Source: Burkholderiales bacterium (GTDB lineage Bacteria; Pseudomonadota; Gammaproteobacteria; Burkholderiales; WYBJ01). Taken from it: a DNA stretch of 64,000 nt. A program made the translations under genes and the position numbers. Under the pieces are notes generated by a model. That model was not told where the DNA came from. It saw only the letters and a list, made by a program, of their open reading frames with translations, and ran no database searches. Below are positions 22,921 through 33,184 of the stretch, in pieces (within the stretch, counting starts at the first letter, position 1; every line of letters starts with the position of its first letter). Location of the stretch: NCBI GenBank assembly GCA_022841915.1, contig JALHQN010000011.1:62001-126000 (forward strand), written 5' to 3'.

Positions 22921-24459
22921 ATGAACGTCACACCCGTACTGCTCATCATCCTCGACGGCTTCGGCTACCGCGTAGACGGCGCCGACAACGCCATCCACCG
23001 CGCACGCAAGCCGAACTGGGACCGCTATTGGTCGAGCTTCCCGCATACCACCATCAATGCCTCGGAACTGCATGTGGGCCTGCCGCCCGAGCAGATGGGC
23101 AACTCGGAAGTCGGTCATCTCAACATCGGGGCAGGCAGAGTGGTGTTCCAGGAATTCACGCGCATCGAACTGGCCATTCGCAATGGCGAACTGGCCAAGA
23201 ACGCCGTGCTCGCCGCGGCGGTGGACTCCGTGCGGGGGCACGATGCCACCCTGCACGTGATGGGCCTGCTGTCGCCCGGCGGCGTCCACAGTCACGAGGA
23301 GCAGATCTTCGCGCTGATCGACATGGCCGCGGCCAGCGGTGCGAAGAAGATCTGCGTCCATGCCTTCCTCGATGGCCGCGATACCCCGCCCAAGAGCGCG
23401 GCGGATTCGTTGCGCAAGCTGCAAGAACACTGCGACGCCCATCCCGGCGCCCGGGTCGGATCGATCTGCGGACGCTTCTTCGCGATGGACAGGGACAAGC
23501 GCTGGGAGCGCACCGAAGTGGCGTATCGGCTGCTGACCGAGGGCAAGGCCGAGCACGAAGCCGCCAGCGCGCTCGCCGGGCTGGAGGCAGCGTACGCCCG
23601 CGGCGAAAGCGATGAATTCGTCAAACCGACCGTGATCCGCAGCGATGGCAACGCGTCGTGCGCCATTCGCGATGGCGATGCGGTCGTCTTCATGAACTTC
23701 CGCGCCGACCGCGCCCGTCAGATGACTCGGGCCTTGACGGATCCGGGCTTCGACGGCTTTGCGCGGACCGTCCTGCCCAAGCTCGCCTACTACTGCACGC
23801 TCACGAGCTACGGCGAAGAATTCAGCCTGCCCGTCGCCTTCGCCCCGCAGACGGTAGACAACGGGTTCGGGCAATACATCGCCGGCCTGGGCCTGCGTCA
23901 GTTGCGCATCGCCGAGACCGAAAAGTACGCGCATGTCACTTACTTCTTCAACGGCGGCGTGGAAGCACCCTATGCCGGCGAGGAGCGCATTATGGTCGCT
24001 TCCCCCAAGGTGGCCACCTACGATCTGCAGCCGGAGATGAGCGCCGCCGAGGTCACCGACAAACTGGTGGAGGCCATACGCAGCAAGCGCTTCCACGCCA
24101 TCGTCTGCAACTACGCCAATGCCGACATGGTGGGACACACCGGCAACCTCGACGCAGCCACCCGCGCCATCGAAACCCTCGACGTGTGCCTGGGCCGGGC
24201 CGTGGAAGCCATGCGAGAGATCGGCGGCGAAGTCCTCATCACTGCCGATCACGGCAACGCAGAGATGATGGCCGACCCGCAGACACAGCAGGCACACACG
24301 GCGCACACGACCAATCCAGTGCCCCTGCTGTACGTCGGGCGGCCGGCCCGGACGGCGCCGACCGGCGCGTTGAGCGATATCGCGCCGACGCTGCTCGCCA
24401 TGATGGGCGTGCCGCAGCCGGCGGAGATGACCGGCAAAGCGCTCATCACGTTGCAGTGA
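22921..24459 (+). CDS. gpmI: 2,3-bisphosphoglycerate-independent phosphoglycerate mutase
   Basis: This 512-residue two-metal (Mn) enzyme interconverts 3- and 2-phosphoglycerate. VLLIILDGFGYR with DNAIHRA contains metal ligands, HVGLPPEQMGNSEVGHLNIGAGRVV contains the catalytic Ser, and ITADHGNAEMM and HTTNPVPLLYVG give the C-terminal metal site. The start is ATG 22921. The gene diverges from the rhodanese gene and overlaps envC by 4 bp. Confidence 0.97.
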   Translation: MNVTPVLLIILDGFGYRVDGADNAIHRARKPNWDRYWSSFPHTTINASELHVGLPPEQMGNSEVGHLNIGAGRVVFQEFTRIELAIRNGELAKNAVLAAAVDSVRGHDATLHVMGLLSPGGVHSHEEQIFALIDMAAASGAKKICVHAFLDGRDTPPKSAADSLRKLQEHCDAHPGARVGSICGRFFAMDRDKRWERTEVAYRLLTEGKAEHEAASALAGLEAAYARGESDEFVKPTVIRSDGNASCAIRDGDAVVFMNFRADRARQMTRALTDPGFDGFARTVLPKLAYYCTLTSYGEEFSLPVAFAPQTVDNGFGQYIAGLGLRQLRIAETEKYAHVTYFFNGGVEAPYAGEERIMVASPKVATYDLQPEMSAAEVTDKLVEAIRSKRFHAIVCNYANADMVGHTGNLDAATRAIETLDVCLGRAVEAMREIGGEVLITADHGNAEMMADPQTQQAHTAHTTNPVPLLYVGRPARTAPTGALSDIAPTLLAMMGVPQPAEMTGKALITLQ

Positions 24460-25661
24460 TCGGGCTCGCAAGTTTGCTGCTCACGGCGTTGCTGCTGGCG
24501 GGTCCGCCGGCAGGCGCCGCAACGGCGCCCAGCGAGGAACTCAAATCGCTGCGCTCCAAGCTGGAAGCCCTCAAGGGGGACATCGCGCGCGGCGAGAGTA
24601 CCCGCAGCGAAGCCCTCGACGCATTGAATCGCTCCGAGCAGGCCATCTCGGATGCCAACCGCAAGCTCGCTGAACTCGCCGCGGCCAAAACGCAAGCCGA
24701 TCGCCAGCTGGAAGAGGTCGAAGCACGGCGGCAAGGCGTCGAAGGACGGCTGGGCAAGCAGCGGGAACTCGCTGCCCGGCTGCTCTACCAGCAGTATATC
24801 GCCGGCCCGGCCGGACCCTTGCAGGCCCTGGCCAGCGGTCGAAATCCGAACGAGATCGCCCGCACGAGCGTCTATCTCGATTACATCGCGCTCGCCCGCA
24901 AGGACATCCTCGATACGCTGCGCGTGCATGCCGAGTCGCTGCATCGGCTGAGCGAAGAATCCGCGCAGCGGCGGGCCGAACTCGCGGCCATCGAGAAGGC
25001 GCAGGTCGCCGAGCGACAGCGCCTGGATGCCGAGCGAGACAATCGCAAAGCCGCACTCGCCAGCATCGCAACGCAGCTGCAGCGGCAACGGCGTGAGGCA
25101 AGCGTCCTGGCACAGGACGAACGTCGCCTCACCCAGCTCGTGGAAGATCTCGCCAGGAAGCTCGCGGCGCGCAAGCCCCCGCCCCCCCGGGCCACCTTGC
25201 CTCCACCCCGGAGCTCGACGCCTCCACCGAGCCCTGCACCGAGCACTGCAATGGGCGATTCGGTCTTCGAGCAGCTGAAGGGAAAACTGCTCATGCCCGT
25301 ACGCGGGGAACTCGTAGGGCGGTTTGGGAGTCCACGGGCTGATAGCGGGCAATCCTGGCGCGGTTTGTTCATCCAGGCGCCCGCAGGCAGAGAGGTTAAG
25401 GCAGTTGCTGCCGGACGCATCGTTTTCGCCGACTGGCTACGAGGTTTCGGCAATCTCCTCATCCTCGATCATGGCGACGGTTTCATGAGTCTCTACGGCA
25501 ATAACGAAGCCCTGATGGGTCGCACCGGTGATCCCGTGCGCGGCGGCGACACCGTCGCCACCGTGGGATCGAGCGGCGGGAATACCGCGAGCGGTTTATA
25601 CTTTGAATTGAGGCATCAAGGTAAGCCTTTCGATCCCTTGGGTTGGTTGAATATCAGGTAG
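24456..25661 (+). CDS. envC: Murein hydrolase activator EnvC
   Basis: This 401-residue protein starts at GTG 24456, which overlaps the gpmI stop as GTGA. A signal peptide (LLLTALLLAGPPAGAA) is followed by a long coiled coil (ELKSLRSKLEALKGDIARG to about residue 240), a Pro-rich linker, and a C-terminal LytM/M23 domain (GRFGSPRADSGQSWRGLFIQAP, LILDHGDGFMSLYGNNEAL, GSSGGNTASGLYFELRHQG). Zinc ligands of active LytM enzymes are absent (WRGLFIQ and LYFELRH), as in EnvC, so it should activate cell-division amidases rather than cut peptidoglycan. Confidence 0.92.
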   Translation: MIGLASLLLTALLLAGPPAGAATAPSEELKSLRSKLEALKGDIARGESTRSEALDALNRSEQAISDANRKLAELAAAKTQADRQLEEVEARRQGVEGRLGKQRELAARLLYQQYIAGPAGPLQALASGRNPNEIARTSVYLDYIALARKDILDTLRVHAESLHRLSEESAQRRAELAAIEKAQVAERQRLDAERDNRKAALASIATQLQRQRREASVLAQDERRLTQLVEDLARKLAARKPPPPRATLPPPRSSTPPPSPAPSTAMGDSVFEQLKGKLLMPVRGELVGRFGSPRADSGQSWRGLFIQAPAGREVKAVAAGRIVFADWLRGFGNLLILDHGDGFMSLYGNNEALMGRTGDPVRGGDTVATVGSSGGNTASGLYFELRHQGKPFDPLGWLNIR

Positions 25662-25700
25662 CTTGGCAGCTCGCGCTCTGACGCGACGGGAGTCAAATGC

Positions 25701-27113
25701 ATGTTCAGTAAATGGCGGCAGATCGGTCTGATCACGGTTGGCATCGTGGTCGGCGTGATGATCAGCATCAACTACTCGGCGGTGGCGCAGCGCTCTCTCA
25801 CGCCGCTCCCCGTGGAGGAGATGCGAGCCTTCACCGATGTGTTCGAGGCGATCAAACGCAATTACGTCGAGCCGGTCGAGGACAAGAAGCTCTTCACCGA
25901 GGCGATCAACGGCATGCTGACCGGCCTGGATCCGCACTCGGCCTATCTCGACCAGGACGCCTTCCGGGAATTGCAGGTCGGCACGCAAGGCGAATTCGGC
26001 GGTCTCGGGATCGAAGTCGGCATGGAAGACGGCTTCGTTCGAGTGGTCGCACCGATCGATGACACCCCTGCAGCCCGCGCCGGCTTGAAGCCCGGCGACC
26101 TCATCATCAAACTCGATGACACGGCCGTCAAAGGCATGTCGCTCAACGATGCCGTCAAGCGCATGCGCGGCAAGCCCAACAGCAAAATCACGCTGACCAT
26201 CGCGCGCAAAGGCGAACCGGCGCCATTCACCGTCACACTGGTGCGTGCCGTCATCAAGATCCAGAGCGTACGCTCGAAGCTGATCGAGCCTGACTACGGC
26301 TACGTGCGCATCTCGCAGTTTCAGGAGCACACGGGCGAGACCCTGGTGAAGGCGATCGACGGGCTCTACAAACAGAACCAGAAGGCGCTCAAGGGCCTGA
26401 TTCTCGATTTGCGCAACGATCCGGGCGGCCTGCTCAATGGCGCAGTCGCGGTTTCAGCCGCCTTCCTGCCGCAGAATTCGCTGGTCGTCTACACCGATGG
26501 CCGTACGCCGGATGCGAAGATGAAGCTCAATGCAAGCAGCGAGTTCTACCTGCGCGGACGCAGCCGCGACGACTATATTCAGCGACTGCCCCCGGAGGTC
26601 AAGGACGTTCCCATCGTGGTACTCGTCAACGGCGGATCTGCCTCTGCCTCCGAGATCGTGGCCGGTGCCTTGCAGGACCACAAGCGGGCGACCATCCTGG
26701 GAACCCAAACCTTCGGCAAGGGGTCGGTGCAGACCATCATGCCGCTCGGGAACAATACCGCGATCAAGCTCACCACCGCTCGGTATTACACGCCCAACGG
26801 ACGTTCGATCCAAGCCAAAGGCATTACGCCGGATTTCATCGTCGAGGACCCGTTCAACCCCAGCGACCAGAGCCTGCGGGTGCGCGAAGCCGATCTGGGT
26901 CGCCATCTGTTGAACGACCGCGATAGCGAGAAAGGCGGCGCAGGCGCCAAGCCCGAGGCGGCACCTCAGCCCACGGAGAGCAACGCCCAACCGACGCCGC
27001 GGCCGAAGCCCAAACCCCTGGCTCCCGGAGAAATCGTCTCCAAGGAGGATTTCCAGGTGAACCAGGCATTGAACCACCTGAAGGGTCAGCCCGTGCTGGC
27101 GAAGGCCCCGTAA
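25701..27113 (+). CDS. ctpA: S41 carboxy-terminal processing protease CtpA/Prc-like
   Basis: This 470-residue protein has an uncleaved or cleaved N-terminal segment (GLITVGIVVGVMISINYSAVAQ), a PDZ domain (VVAPIDDTPAARAGLKPGDLIIKLDD), and an S41 domain with LDLRNDPGGLLNGAV, VNGGSASASEIVAGALQD (catalytic Ser around residue 313-317) and LGTQTFGKGSVQT (catalytic Lys). The C-terminus is Pro/Gln-rich. It cleaves C-termini of periplasmic proteins. It follows envC by 39 bp and is followed by a strong terminator. Confidence 0.95.
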   Translation: MFSKWRQIGLITVGIVVGVMISINYSAVAQRSLTPLPVEEMRAFTDVFEAIKRNYVEPVEDKKLFTEAINGMLTGLDPHSAYLDQDAFRELQVGTQGEFGGLGIEVGMEDGFVRVVAPIDDTPAARAGLKPGDLIIKLDDTAVKGMSLNDAVKRMRGKPNSKITLTIARKGEPAPFTVTLVRAVIKIQSVRSKLIEPDYGYVRISQFQEHTGETLVKAIDGLYKQNQKALKGLILDLRNDPGGLLNGAVAVSAAFLPQNSLVVYTDGRTPDAKMKLNASSEFYLRGRSRDDYIQRLPPEVKDVPIVVLVNGGSASASEIVAGALQDHKRATILGTQTFGKGSVQTIMPLGNNTAIKLTTARYYTPNGRSIQAKGITPDFIVEDPFNPSDQSLRVREADLGRHLLNDRDSEKGGAGAKPEAAPQPTESNAQPTPRPKPKPLAPGEIVSKEDFQVNQALNHLKGQPVLAKAP

Positions 27114-27137
27114 CCTTCACGCCCGTTTCCGGCGAAG

Positions 27138-27166
27138 CGCCCGGCCTGTGCCGGGCGTTTTCTTTT
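27138..27166 (+). terminator. Strong intrinsic terminator after ctpA
   Basis: CGCCCGGC and GCCGGGCG form an 8-bp perfect stem with loop CTGT, followed at once by TTTTCTTTT. It closes the gpmI-envC-ctpA transcript 25 bp after the ctpA stop. Confidence 0.9.
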
Positions 27167-27308
27167 GCGCGGGTTGCGGGGACAATCGACGCCCGGCATG
27201 ACCGTCGGCGTGCATTCTGCGCCGCGCCCGATCACACTGAGGTTCTCATCGTCCCGACGCGCCATCCGCGTCCATCTGCCGTCATTCCCAGACTCTCCGA
27301 GCCCGCCC

Positions 27309-28055
27309 ATGAACGACGACCAACTTCTGCGCTACAGCCGCCACATCCTTCTGCCCGAAATCGGCGTCGAGGGCCAGGAGCGCCTGCTCGCAAGCCACGC
27401 CCTGGTCATCGGTGCTGGCGGCCTGGGCTCCCCTGCGGCCATGTACCTAGCCGCCGCAGGCGTCGGTCGCATCACCCTCTGCGACGCGGACAGCGTGGAT
27501 CTCACCAACCTGCAGCGACAGATCGCGCACCGAACGGCGTCTATCGGCCACCCGAAGGTCGCCTCGGCGCGCCAAACGCTGCTGGAACTGAATCCCGACA
27601 TCGAAGTGATCGCACTCGAGGCACGCCTGGATGCGCAAGGGCTCATGGCGCGCGTGGCCGACTGCAGCGTCGTTTTGGACTGCTGCGACAATTTCGCGAC
27701 TCGCCACGCAGTCAACCGGGCGTGCGTCGCCCATCGCGTGCCTCTGGTCTCCGGAGCGGCCATCCGCTTCGACGGCCAGATCAGCGTCTTCGATCTGCGT
27801 TCGCCGGAGAGCCCCTGCTATGCCTGCCTGTTCAGCGAGGACGCCGAAACGGAAGAGATGCGGTGCGCCGTGATGGGCGTGTTCGCGCCACTCACGGGAA
27901 TCGTGGGCGCCACCCAGGCAGCCGAAACCATCAAGCTGCTCACGGGAACGGGCCGCACGCTCAACGGACGCCTGCTGGTGCTCGATGCACTGGACATGGA
28001 ATGGCGCAGCATGCGGCTGGCGCGAGACCCGAAATGCCCGGTCTGCGCGGCGTAG
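27309..28055 (+). CDS. ThiF/MoeB/HesA-family sulfur-carrier adenylyltransferase
   Basis: This 248-residue E1-like enzyme adenylates the C-terminus of ThiS, MoaD or a similar sulfur carrier. LLRYSRHILLPEIGVEGQERLL begins the family; VIGAGGLGSPAAMYLAAAGVG is the ATP loop; DADSVDLTNLQRQIAHR has the catalytic Asp and Arg. CYAC and CPVC form the zinc site. ATG 27309 is chosen over an upstream open frame. Whether it serves thiamin or molybdopterin synthesis cannot be told from position. Confidence 0.93.
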   Translation: MNDDQLLRYSRHILLPEIGVEGQERLLASHALVIGAGGLGSPAAMYLAAAGVGRITLCDADSVDLTNLQRQIAHRTASIGHPKVASARQTLLELNPDIEVIALEARLDAQGLMARVADCSVVLDCCDNFATRHAVNRACVAHRVPLVSGAAIRFDGQISVFDLRSPESPCYACLFSEDAETEEMRCAVMGVFAPLTGIVGATQAAETIKLLTGTGRTLNGRLLVLDALDMEWRSMRLARDPKCPVCAA

Positions 28056-28074
28056 CAACCACGTAACCAGCCGG

Positions 28075-28383
28075 TTACTTCGTCATGTCGAGCGAATCGG
28101 GATCGTGCGCCGTTCGCCCGAGCAGTTCGGCGAGATCCCGGGCGATGTGATCGACATCCGCGCCGTTTCGCCCCATGCACTGCATCAGAACCCGCGCCGG
28201 CAAGTCGGCCAGCTGCAGCGGGCGATGCATGTCCCGCACTCGAGCCGCGTTGACGAGCGCAGGCGAAAGGTGCGTCGAACGAAAACCTGGCTTGCTCGAT
28301 TCGACGGCCTCGATGATGGCCTGCTGGGCGCGCGCGATGCCGACCAAGAGCTCGGCGAGCTGGTGAGTACTGATGTCTGCCAT
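28075..28383 (-). CDS. Conserved hypothetical protein, 102 residues
   Basis: The gene has ATG 28383 and a clear coding pattern: HQLAELLVGIARAQQAIIEAVESSKPGF, then STHLSPALVNAARVRDMHRPLQLADLPARVLMQ. It seems helical and soluble and has no signal peptide. I associate a gene like this with slmA neighbourhoods in betaproteobacteria but recognise no domain. It lies 58 bp after slmA on the same strand, so it is probably in the argB-slmA transcript. Confidence 0.7.
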   Translation of the reverse strand: MADISTHQLAELLVGIARAQQAIIEAVESSKPGFRSTHLSPALVNAARVRDMHRPLQLADLPARVLMQCMGRNGADVDHIARDLAELLGRTAHDPDSLDMTK

Positions 28384-28441
28384 CGCGATTTCCCCTTAAA
28401 CGTGCGGCTCGACGCCGTAACGGTCCATTGCTCTGAAGCAC

Positions 28442-29026
28442 CTAGAATGAATTGAGCACGCTCTTCCACTGCTCCGGCCACATCGCCATCAGATCGCGCT
28501 TGAATCCGCTCTTCGCGAACTGCTGCCAGCGTCCGATCACCAGGCTGAGCAGCAGATTCGCATACGCAGCCTGATCGATATCGGCAGGAACTTCCTCCTG
28601 CTGGACGGCGAACCGCAGCGACTGTTTCAGGCTCGCCTCCACCCGATCGAGCAATTGATTGATCCGGGCCTGCAGCCGCGGATCTTCGTAGACGAGCGCA
28701 TCTCCGTTGAGGACCCGCGTCATGCCGGGATTCTTCTGCGCAAACCCGAGCAGCAGCGTCACTGTCTTCTCGATCTGCCTCAGCCCGCTCGGCTCATCGG
28801 TGCCGATCCGGTTGATGAGCCCGAAGACGCTGTCCTCGATGAACTCGATCAGCCCCTCGTACATCTGTGCCTTGCTGGCAAAATGCCGATAGAGCGCTGC
28901 CTCCGAGACATCCAGGCGGGCCGCGAGCGCAGCCGTGGTGATCTTCTCCCACCGCGGTGTTTCCAGCATGCGCGCCAGCGTTTGCAGGATCTCGACCTTG
29001 CGTTGCCCAGGTTTTCTGCCCGGCAT
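28442..29026 (-). CDS. slmA: Nucleoid occlusion factor SlmA, TetR-type
   Basis: This 194-residue DNA-binding protein blocks FtsZ assembly over the nucleoid. KVEILQTLARMLETPRWEKITTAALAARLDVSEAALYRHFASKAQMYEGLIEFIEDSVFGLINRI matches SlmA throughout. ATG 29026 has AGGGG eight bases upstream. An earlier ATG at 29104 forms ATGA with the stop of the preceding nucleotidase gene and would add 26 residues; translational coupling favours it, family length favours 29026. Confidence 0.93.
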   Translation of the reverse strand: MPGRKPGQRKVEILQTLARMLETPRWEKITTAALAARLDVSEAALYRHFASKAQMYEGLIEFIEDSVFGLINRIGTDEPSGLRQIEKTVTLLLGFAQKNPGMTRVLNGDALVYEDPRLQARINQLLDRVEASLKQSLRFAVQQEEVPADIDQAAYANLLLSLVIGRWQQFAKSGFKRDLMAMWPEQWKSVLNSF

Positions 29027-29100
29027 TGTTGTTTGTCCCCTCGCAAATGCCTGCCGTTGGAGCGCCTTGCTGCCGTTCGCCGATCCACCGATGAGCTCGG

Positions 29101-29736
29101 TCATTGCAGCCGACTGCCGATGCGCTTGAGCGCGCGCATGCTTCGGACGGTGTAGTCGACGAAATCAGGTGCGTTGTGCGCCCGGCTCAGCCAAACCGTG
29201 CGCATGCCGAGCCTCTTCGCGGTGCAAAGATTCTCGAGCGAATCTTCCACCATGATACATTGCCGCGCTTGCAGCCGGTTCTTGCGCAGGAGCAGGAGAA
29301 ACCCATAGGCGTCCGGCTTGGGCCGAAAACGTGTGTGCTCGATGGTGAACACATCGTCGAACAGGTCGCCGATGCGCAAGACCCTCAGCACAGCCCTCGC
29401 GTAGTGCACGGGCGCGTTCGAGAACACGATGCGCCGCCCTCGGAGACAGCGCAGGGTGCCGCGCAACCCGGCTTCCTTGATCACCATGCGCTCCAGTTCC
29501 GCGAAGCGGTGCGTTTCGCGCAGGAAATGAGCTGGGTCGGTGCCGTGATGACGCATCAGACCCAGCAAAGTCGCGCCGTACAATCGCCAGTAGCGCTGCC
29601 TCAGTTCGCCCGCAGCCTGCTCGTCCAACGCCAAGTGATCCCGCACATACGCGGTCATCGACCGGTTCATGTGCGGAAAGATATGCGGACTCGCGTCGTG
29701 CAGCGTGTTGTCGAGATCGAAGATCCACGTGTACAC
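29101..29736 (-). CDS. HAD-family pyrimidine 5'-nucleotidase
   Basis: This 211-residue phosphatase has the HAD motifs in order: FDLDNTLHD (nucleophile Asp), IVFSNAP (motif II), the Lys in TRFRPKPDAYG (motif III) and IMVEDSLENL (motif IV). The family, near yeast SDT1/PHM8, dephosphorylates pyrimidine nucleotides. It sits between argB and slmA on the same strand, a common betaproteobacterial order, and overlaps the longer slmA start by 4 bp. Confidence 0.92.
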   Translation of the reverse strand: MYTWIFDLDNTLHDASPHIFPHMNRSMTAYVRDHLALDEQAAGELRQRYWRLYGATLLGLMRHHGTDPAHFLRETHRFAELERMVIKEAGLRGTLRCLRGRRIVFSNAPVHYARAVLRVLRIGDLFDDVFTIEHTRFRPKPDAYGFLLLLRKNRLQARQCIMVEDSLENLCTAKRLGMRTVWLSRAHNAPDFVDYTVRSMRALKRIGSRLQ

Positions 29737-29751
29737 GCCGGCTGCAAGCAG

Positions 29752-30696
<945 letters not shown>

Positions 30697-30770
30697 TCAC
30701 CACCGAGACGGCCCCGCGCAGCGATCGACACGCGGCGAACTGTTGCATCCGCGCGTGGTCATGCTCCCTA

Positions 30771-30797
30771 GGGGGCTGTGCCGCCCCCGGCTATAAT
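30771..30797 (+). promoter_or_regulatory. Hairpin and TATAAT box upstream of dacC
   Basis: GGGGGC/GCCCCC (30771-30776 and 30783-30788) form a 6-bp GC stem, and TATAAT follows at 30792-30797, 88 bp before the dacC start. The -10 fits a promoter for the dacC-dat-lip genes, although the -35 is weak. Confidence 0.45.
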
Positions 30798-30884
30798 CGC
30801 CTGCTCCGGGTACCGCCATGGCCGCGCGCCTCGCACAAGCGAAAACGCCTGTGCCCTGCTGCCGGCCCACTAATCAAGGAACGC

Positions 30885-32009
30885 ATGAAAGCTCTCGTCG
30901 CCCTCTTCATTCTCGTGCTCAGCGCAACCGCTCACGGGCAAGCCACGCCCACGCCTCCGTCCGTGGCCGCAAAATCGTATTTGCTGTTCGACTATCAATC
31001 GAGCCAGACGCTCGCCAGCCTCAATGCCGACGAGCGCGTGGAACCGGCGTCCCTCACGAAAGTGATGACCGCCTACATCGCGTTCAATGCCCTGAAGCAG
31101 AAAACGCTCAAGCCGGACCAGCAGGTCCCCGTGTCCGAGGCGGCGCGAAAGGCCGAAGGCTCGCGCACCTTCATCGACCCGCGTATTCCGGTCACCGTGA
31201 CCGAACTGCTGCACGGCATGATCGTGCAATCCGGCAACGATGCTTCCATCGCGCTGGCCGAAGCCATCGCGGGCTCGGAGGAGAGCTTCGCTCAGCTCAT
31301 GAACAAGGAGGCGAAGCGGCTGGGTCTGGTCAACACCAACTTCGTCAATTCGACGGGGCTGCCGCATCCCCAGCACTACACGACCGCCAGCGACCTCGCC
31401 AGGCTCGCCGCTGCGCTGATCCGGGATCATCCCGAGCACTACCCGATGTACTCGATCAAGGAGTACACCTACAACAAGATCAAGCAGCCGAACCGCAATC
31501 GCCTGCTCTGGACCGATCCGAGCGTGGATGGCCTGAAGACGGGCCATACCAAAAGTGCAGGATGGTGCCTGATGAGTTCGGCCAAGCGCGGCGAGCGTCG
31601 CCTGGTGCTGGTGCTGCTTGGCGCGGAATCGAGCAATGCGCGGGCAAGCGAAAGCCAGAAACTGCTCAACTTCGGCTTCCAGTTCTACGATACGGTGAGG
31701 CTGTACGAAAAAGGCCAGTCGATCGCGAGCCTCAAAGTCTGGAAGGGCCGCTCCGACACGCTCAACGCAGGTTTCGACCGCGATCTGTACTTCACCCTGC
31801 CGAAAGGTCAAGCCGACAAGCTCAAAGCCACTCTGGAGAGCCAACAGCCGCTGGTCGCCCCGGTGGCCGCGGGACAGCGCGTGGGCACGATGAAAATAAC
31901 GCTGGACGACAAGCCCCTGACCGAAGTGCCGGTGGTGGCTATCGAGAAGGTTGAACTCGGCAACATCTTCGCTCGCGGTTGGGACGCGATGCGGCTGTTC
32001 TTCAAATAG
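30885..32009 (+). CDS. dacC: D-alanyl-D-alanine carboxypeptidase (PBP5/6 type)
   Basis: This 374-residue penicillin-binding protein trims the fifth D-Ala from stem peptides in the periplasm. A signal peptide (LFILVLSATAHGQA) precedes the serine peptidase S11 domain with SLTKVMTAYIAF (SxxK nucleophile), VQSGNDASIALAE (SxN) and DGLKTGHTKSAG (KTG). The C-terminal PBP5 domain ends in an amphipathic helix (FARGWDAMRLFFK) that would hold it to the membrane. The start is ATG 30885 with AAGGA before it. It precedes dat by 8 bp. Confidence 0.95.
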   Translation: MKALVALFILVLSATAHGQATPTPPSVAAKSYLLFDYQSSQTLASLNADERVEPASLTKVMTAYIAFNALKQKTLKPDQQVPVSEAARKAEGSRTFIDPRIPVTVTELLHGMIVQSGNDASIALAEAIAGSEESFAQLMNKEAKRLGLVNTNFVNSTGLPHPQHYTTASDLARLAAALIRDHPEHYPMYSIKEYTYNKIKQPNRNRLLWTDPSVDGLKTGHTKSAGWCLMSSAKRGERRLVLVLLGAESSNARASESQKLLNFGFQFYDTVRLYEKGQSIASLKVWKGRSDTLNAGFDRDLYFTLPKGQADKLKATLESQQPLVAPVAAGQRVGTMKITLDDKPLTEVPVVAIEKVELGNIFARGWDAMRLFFK

Positions 32010-32017
32010 GGGAGTGT

Positions 32018-32881
32018 ATGCAAGCGCAAACGGTGTACCTGAACGGCGAATTCACGCCGATCGAGGAAGCGCGAATTCCGGTGCTCGACCGCGGTTTCAT
32101 CTTCGGCGACGGCGTCTACGAGGTCATTCCGGTCTACTCCGGATATCCGTTTCGGCTGGTGCAGCATCTGGAACGTCTGCAAAGAAGCCTCGATGCGATC
32201 AAACTCGCCAATCCCATGACGCTCGCGCGATGGAGCCAATTGGTGAGGAAAATGGCGAAACTGCATGCGACGTGGAAAGACCAGGCCGTCTATATCCAGG
32301 TCACGCGCGGCGTGGCCAAGCGCGACCACGCCTTTCCGAGCCACACTGAGCCCACGGTCTTTCTCATGAGCAACGCGCTGTCGGTCCCGGATCGCAAGCA
32401 TGTCGCCGAAGGAGTCGCCTGCATCACGGCCACGGACAACCGCTGGCTGCGCTGCGACATCAAGTCGACTTCGCTGCTCGGGAACGTGTTGATGCGCCAG
32501 CGCGCCGCCGAGGCCGGGTGCATCGAGACGATCATGTTCCGCGACGGCTTTCTTTCCGAGGCTTCGTCGAGCAACGTCTTCGTCGTCCGAGGCAAGCAGA
32601 TCGCCGCGCCGCCGAACAACCATCTGGTCCTGCCGGGCACGACCAACGACGTCGTGATGGAACTGGCCCGCAAGGCGAAGATGCCGCTGGTGCTGCGCGA
32701 AGTCACCGAGGACGAGGTACGGGCGGCGGACGAGATCTGGCTCACGTCGGCCACCAAAGAGGTCTTGGCGGTAAGCCGACTCGACGGCAAACCGGTAGGC
32801 AGCGGCAAGCCCGGCCCAGCCTACAAGCGCATATACAAGCTCTACCAGGACTACAAGCGCACCGTAATGCGTCGCGCATGA
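32018..32881 (+). CDS. dat: D-amino-acid aminotransferase, class IV
   Basis: This PLP enzyme of 287 residues resembles D-alanine transaminase: VYLNGEFTPIEEARIPVLDRGFIFGDGVYEVIPVYSG at the start, DIKSTSLLGNVLMRQRA with the catalytic Lys, and GFLSEASSSNVFVVRG. ATG 32018 has AGGGGAG before it; the longer frame from 31979 is inside dacC. Position between dacC and the lipoate genes is a common betaproteobacterial order. D-Ala from here could feed the wall precursor pool. Confidence 0.93.
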   Translation: MQAQTVYLNGEFTPIEEARIPVLDRGFIFGDGVYEVIPVYSGYPFRLVQHLERLQRSLDAIKLANPMTLARWSQLVRKMAKLHATWKDQAVYIQVTRGVAKRDHAFPSHTEPTVFLMSNALSVPDRKHVAEGVACITATDNRWLRCDIKSTSLLGNVLMRQRAAEAGCIETIMFRDGFLSEASSSNVFVVRGKQIAAPPNNHLVLPGTTNDVVMELARKAKMPLVLREVTEDEVRAADEIWLTSATKEVLAVSRLDGKPVGSGKPGPAYKRIYKLYQDYKRTVMRRA

Positions 32882-32914
32882 TTCGACACCCGCACCCTTG
32901 CTAGCCCAACCGCC

Positions 32915-33184
32915 ATGGCCGCCGCCGACGAATCACTGATCGAATATCCGTGCGACTTTCCCATCAAGATCATGGGCAAGACGGCGCCGGGGTTCGCTCA
33001 GGCGGTGGTCGAGGTGGTCAAGCGACACGCCCCGGACTTCGATCCCGCCAGCGTGGAAATGCGGACCAGCCGCCAAAGCAAGTACCTCTCGCTGACGTGC
33101 ACGGTGCGCGCCACCTCCCGGGAGCAGTTGGACGCGCTCTACCAGGCGCTGTGCGACCATCCGCTGGTCGTGATGGTGCTGTGA
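32915..33184 (+). CDS. DUF493/YbeD-family protein
   Basis: This small protein of 89 residues starts at ATG 32915. LIEYPCDFPIKIMGKTAPGFAQAVVEVVKRHAPDFDP and SKYLSLTCTVRATSREQLDALYQALCDHPLVVMVL match DUF493 (YbeD), an ACT-like fold with unknown role that is nearly always encoded just before lipB. The stop overlaps the lipB start by one base (TGATG). Confidence 0.92.
   Translation: MAAADESLIEYPCDFPIKIMGKTAPGFAQAVVEVVKRHAPDFDPASVEMRTSRQSKYLSLTCTVRATSREQLDALYQALCDHPLVVMVL

Noticed and set aside
22699-24471. 590-codon minus-strand frame opposite gpmI
   Set aside because: Shadow of gpmI, with no homology.
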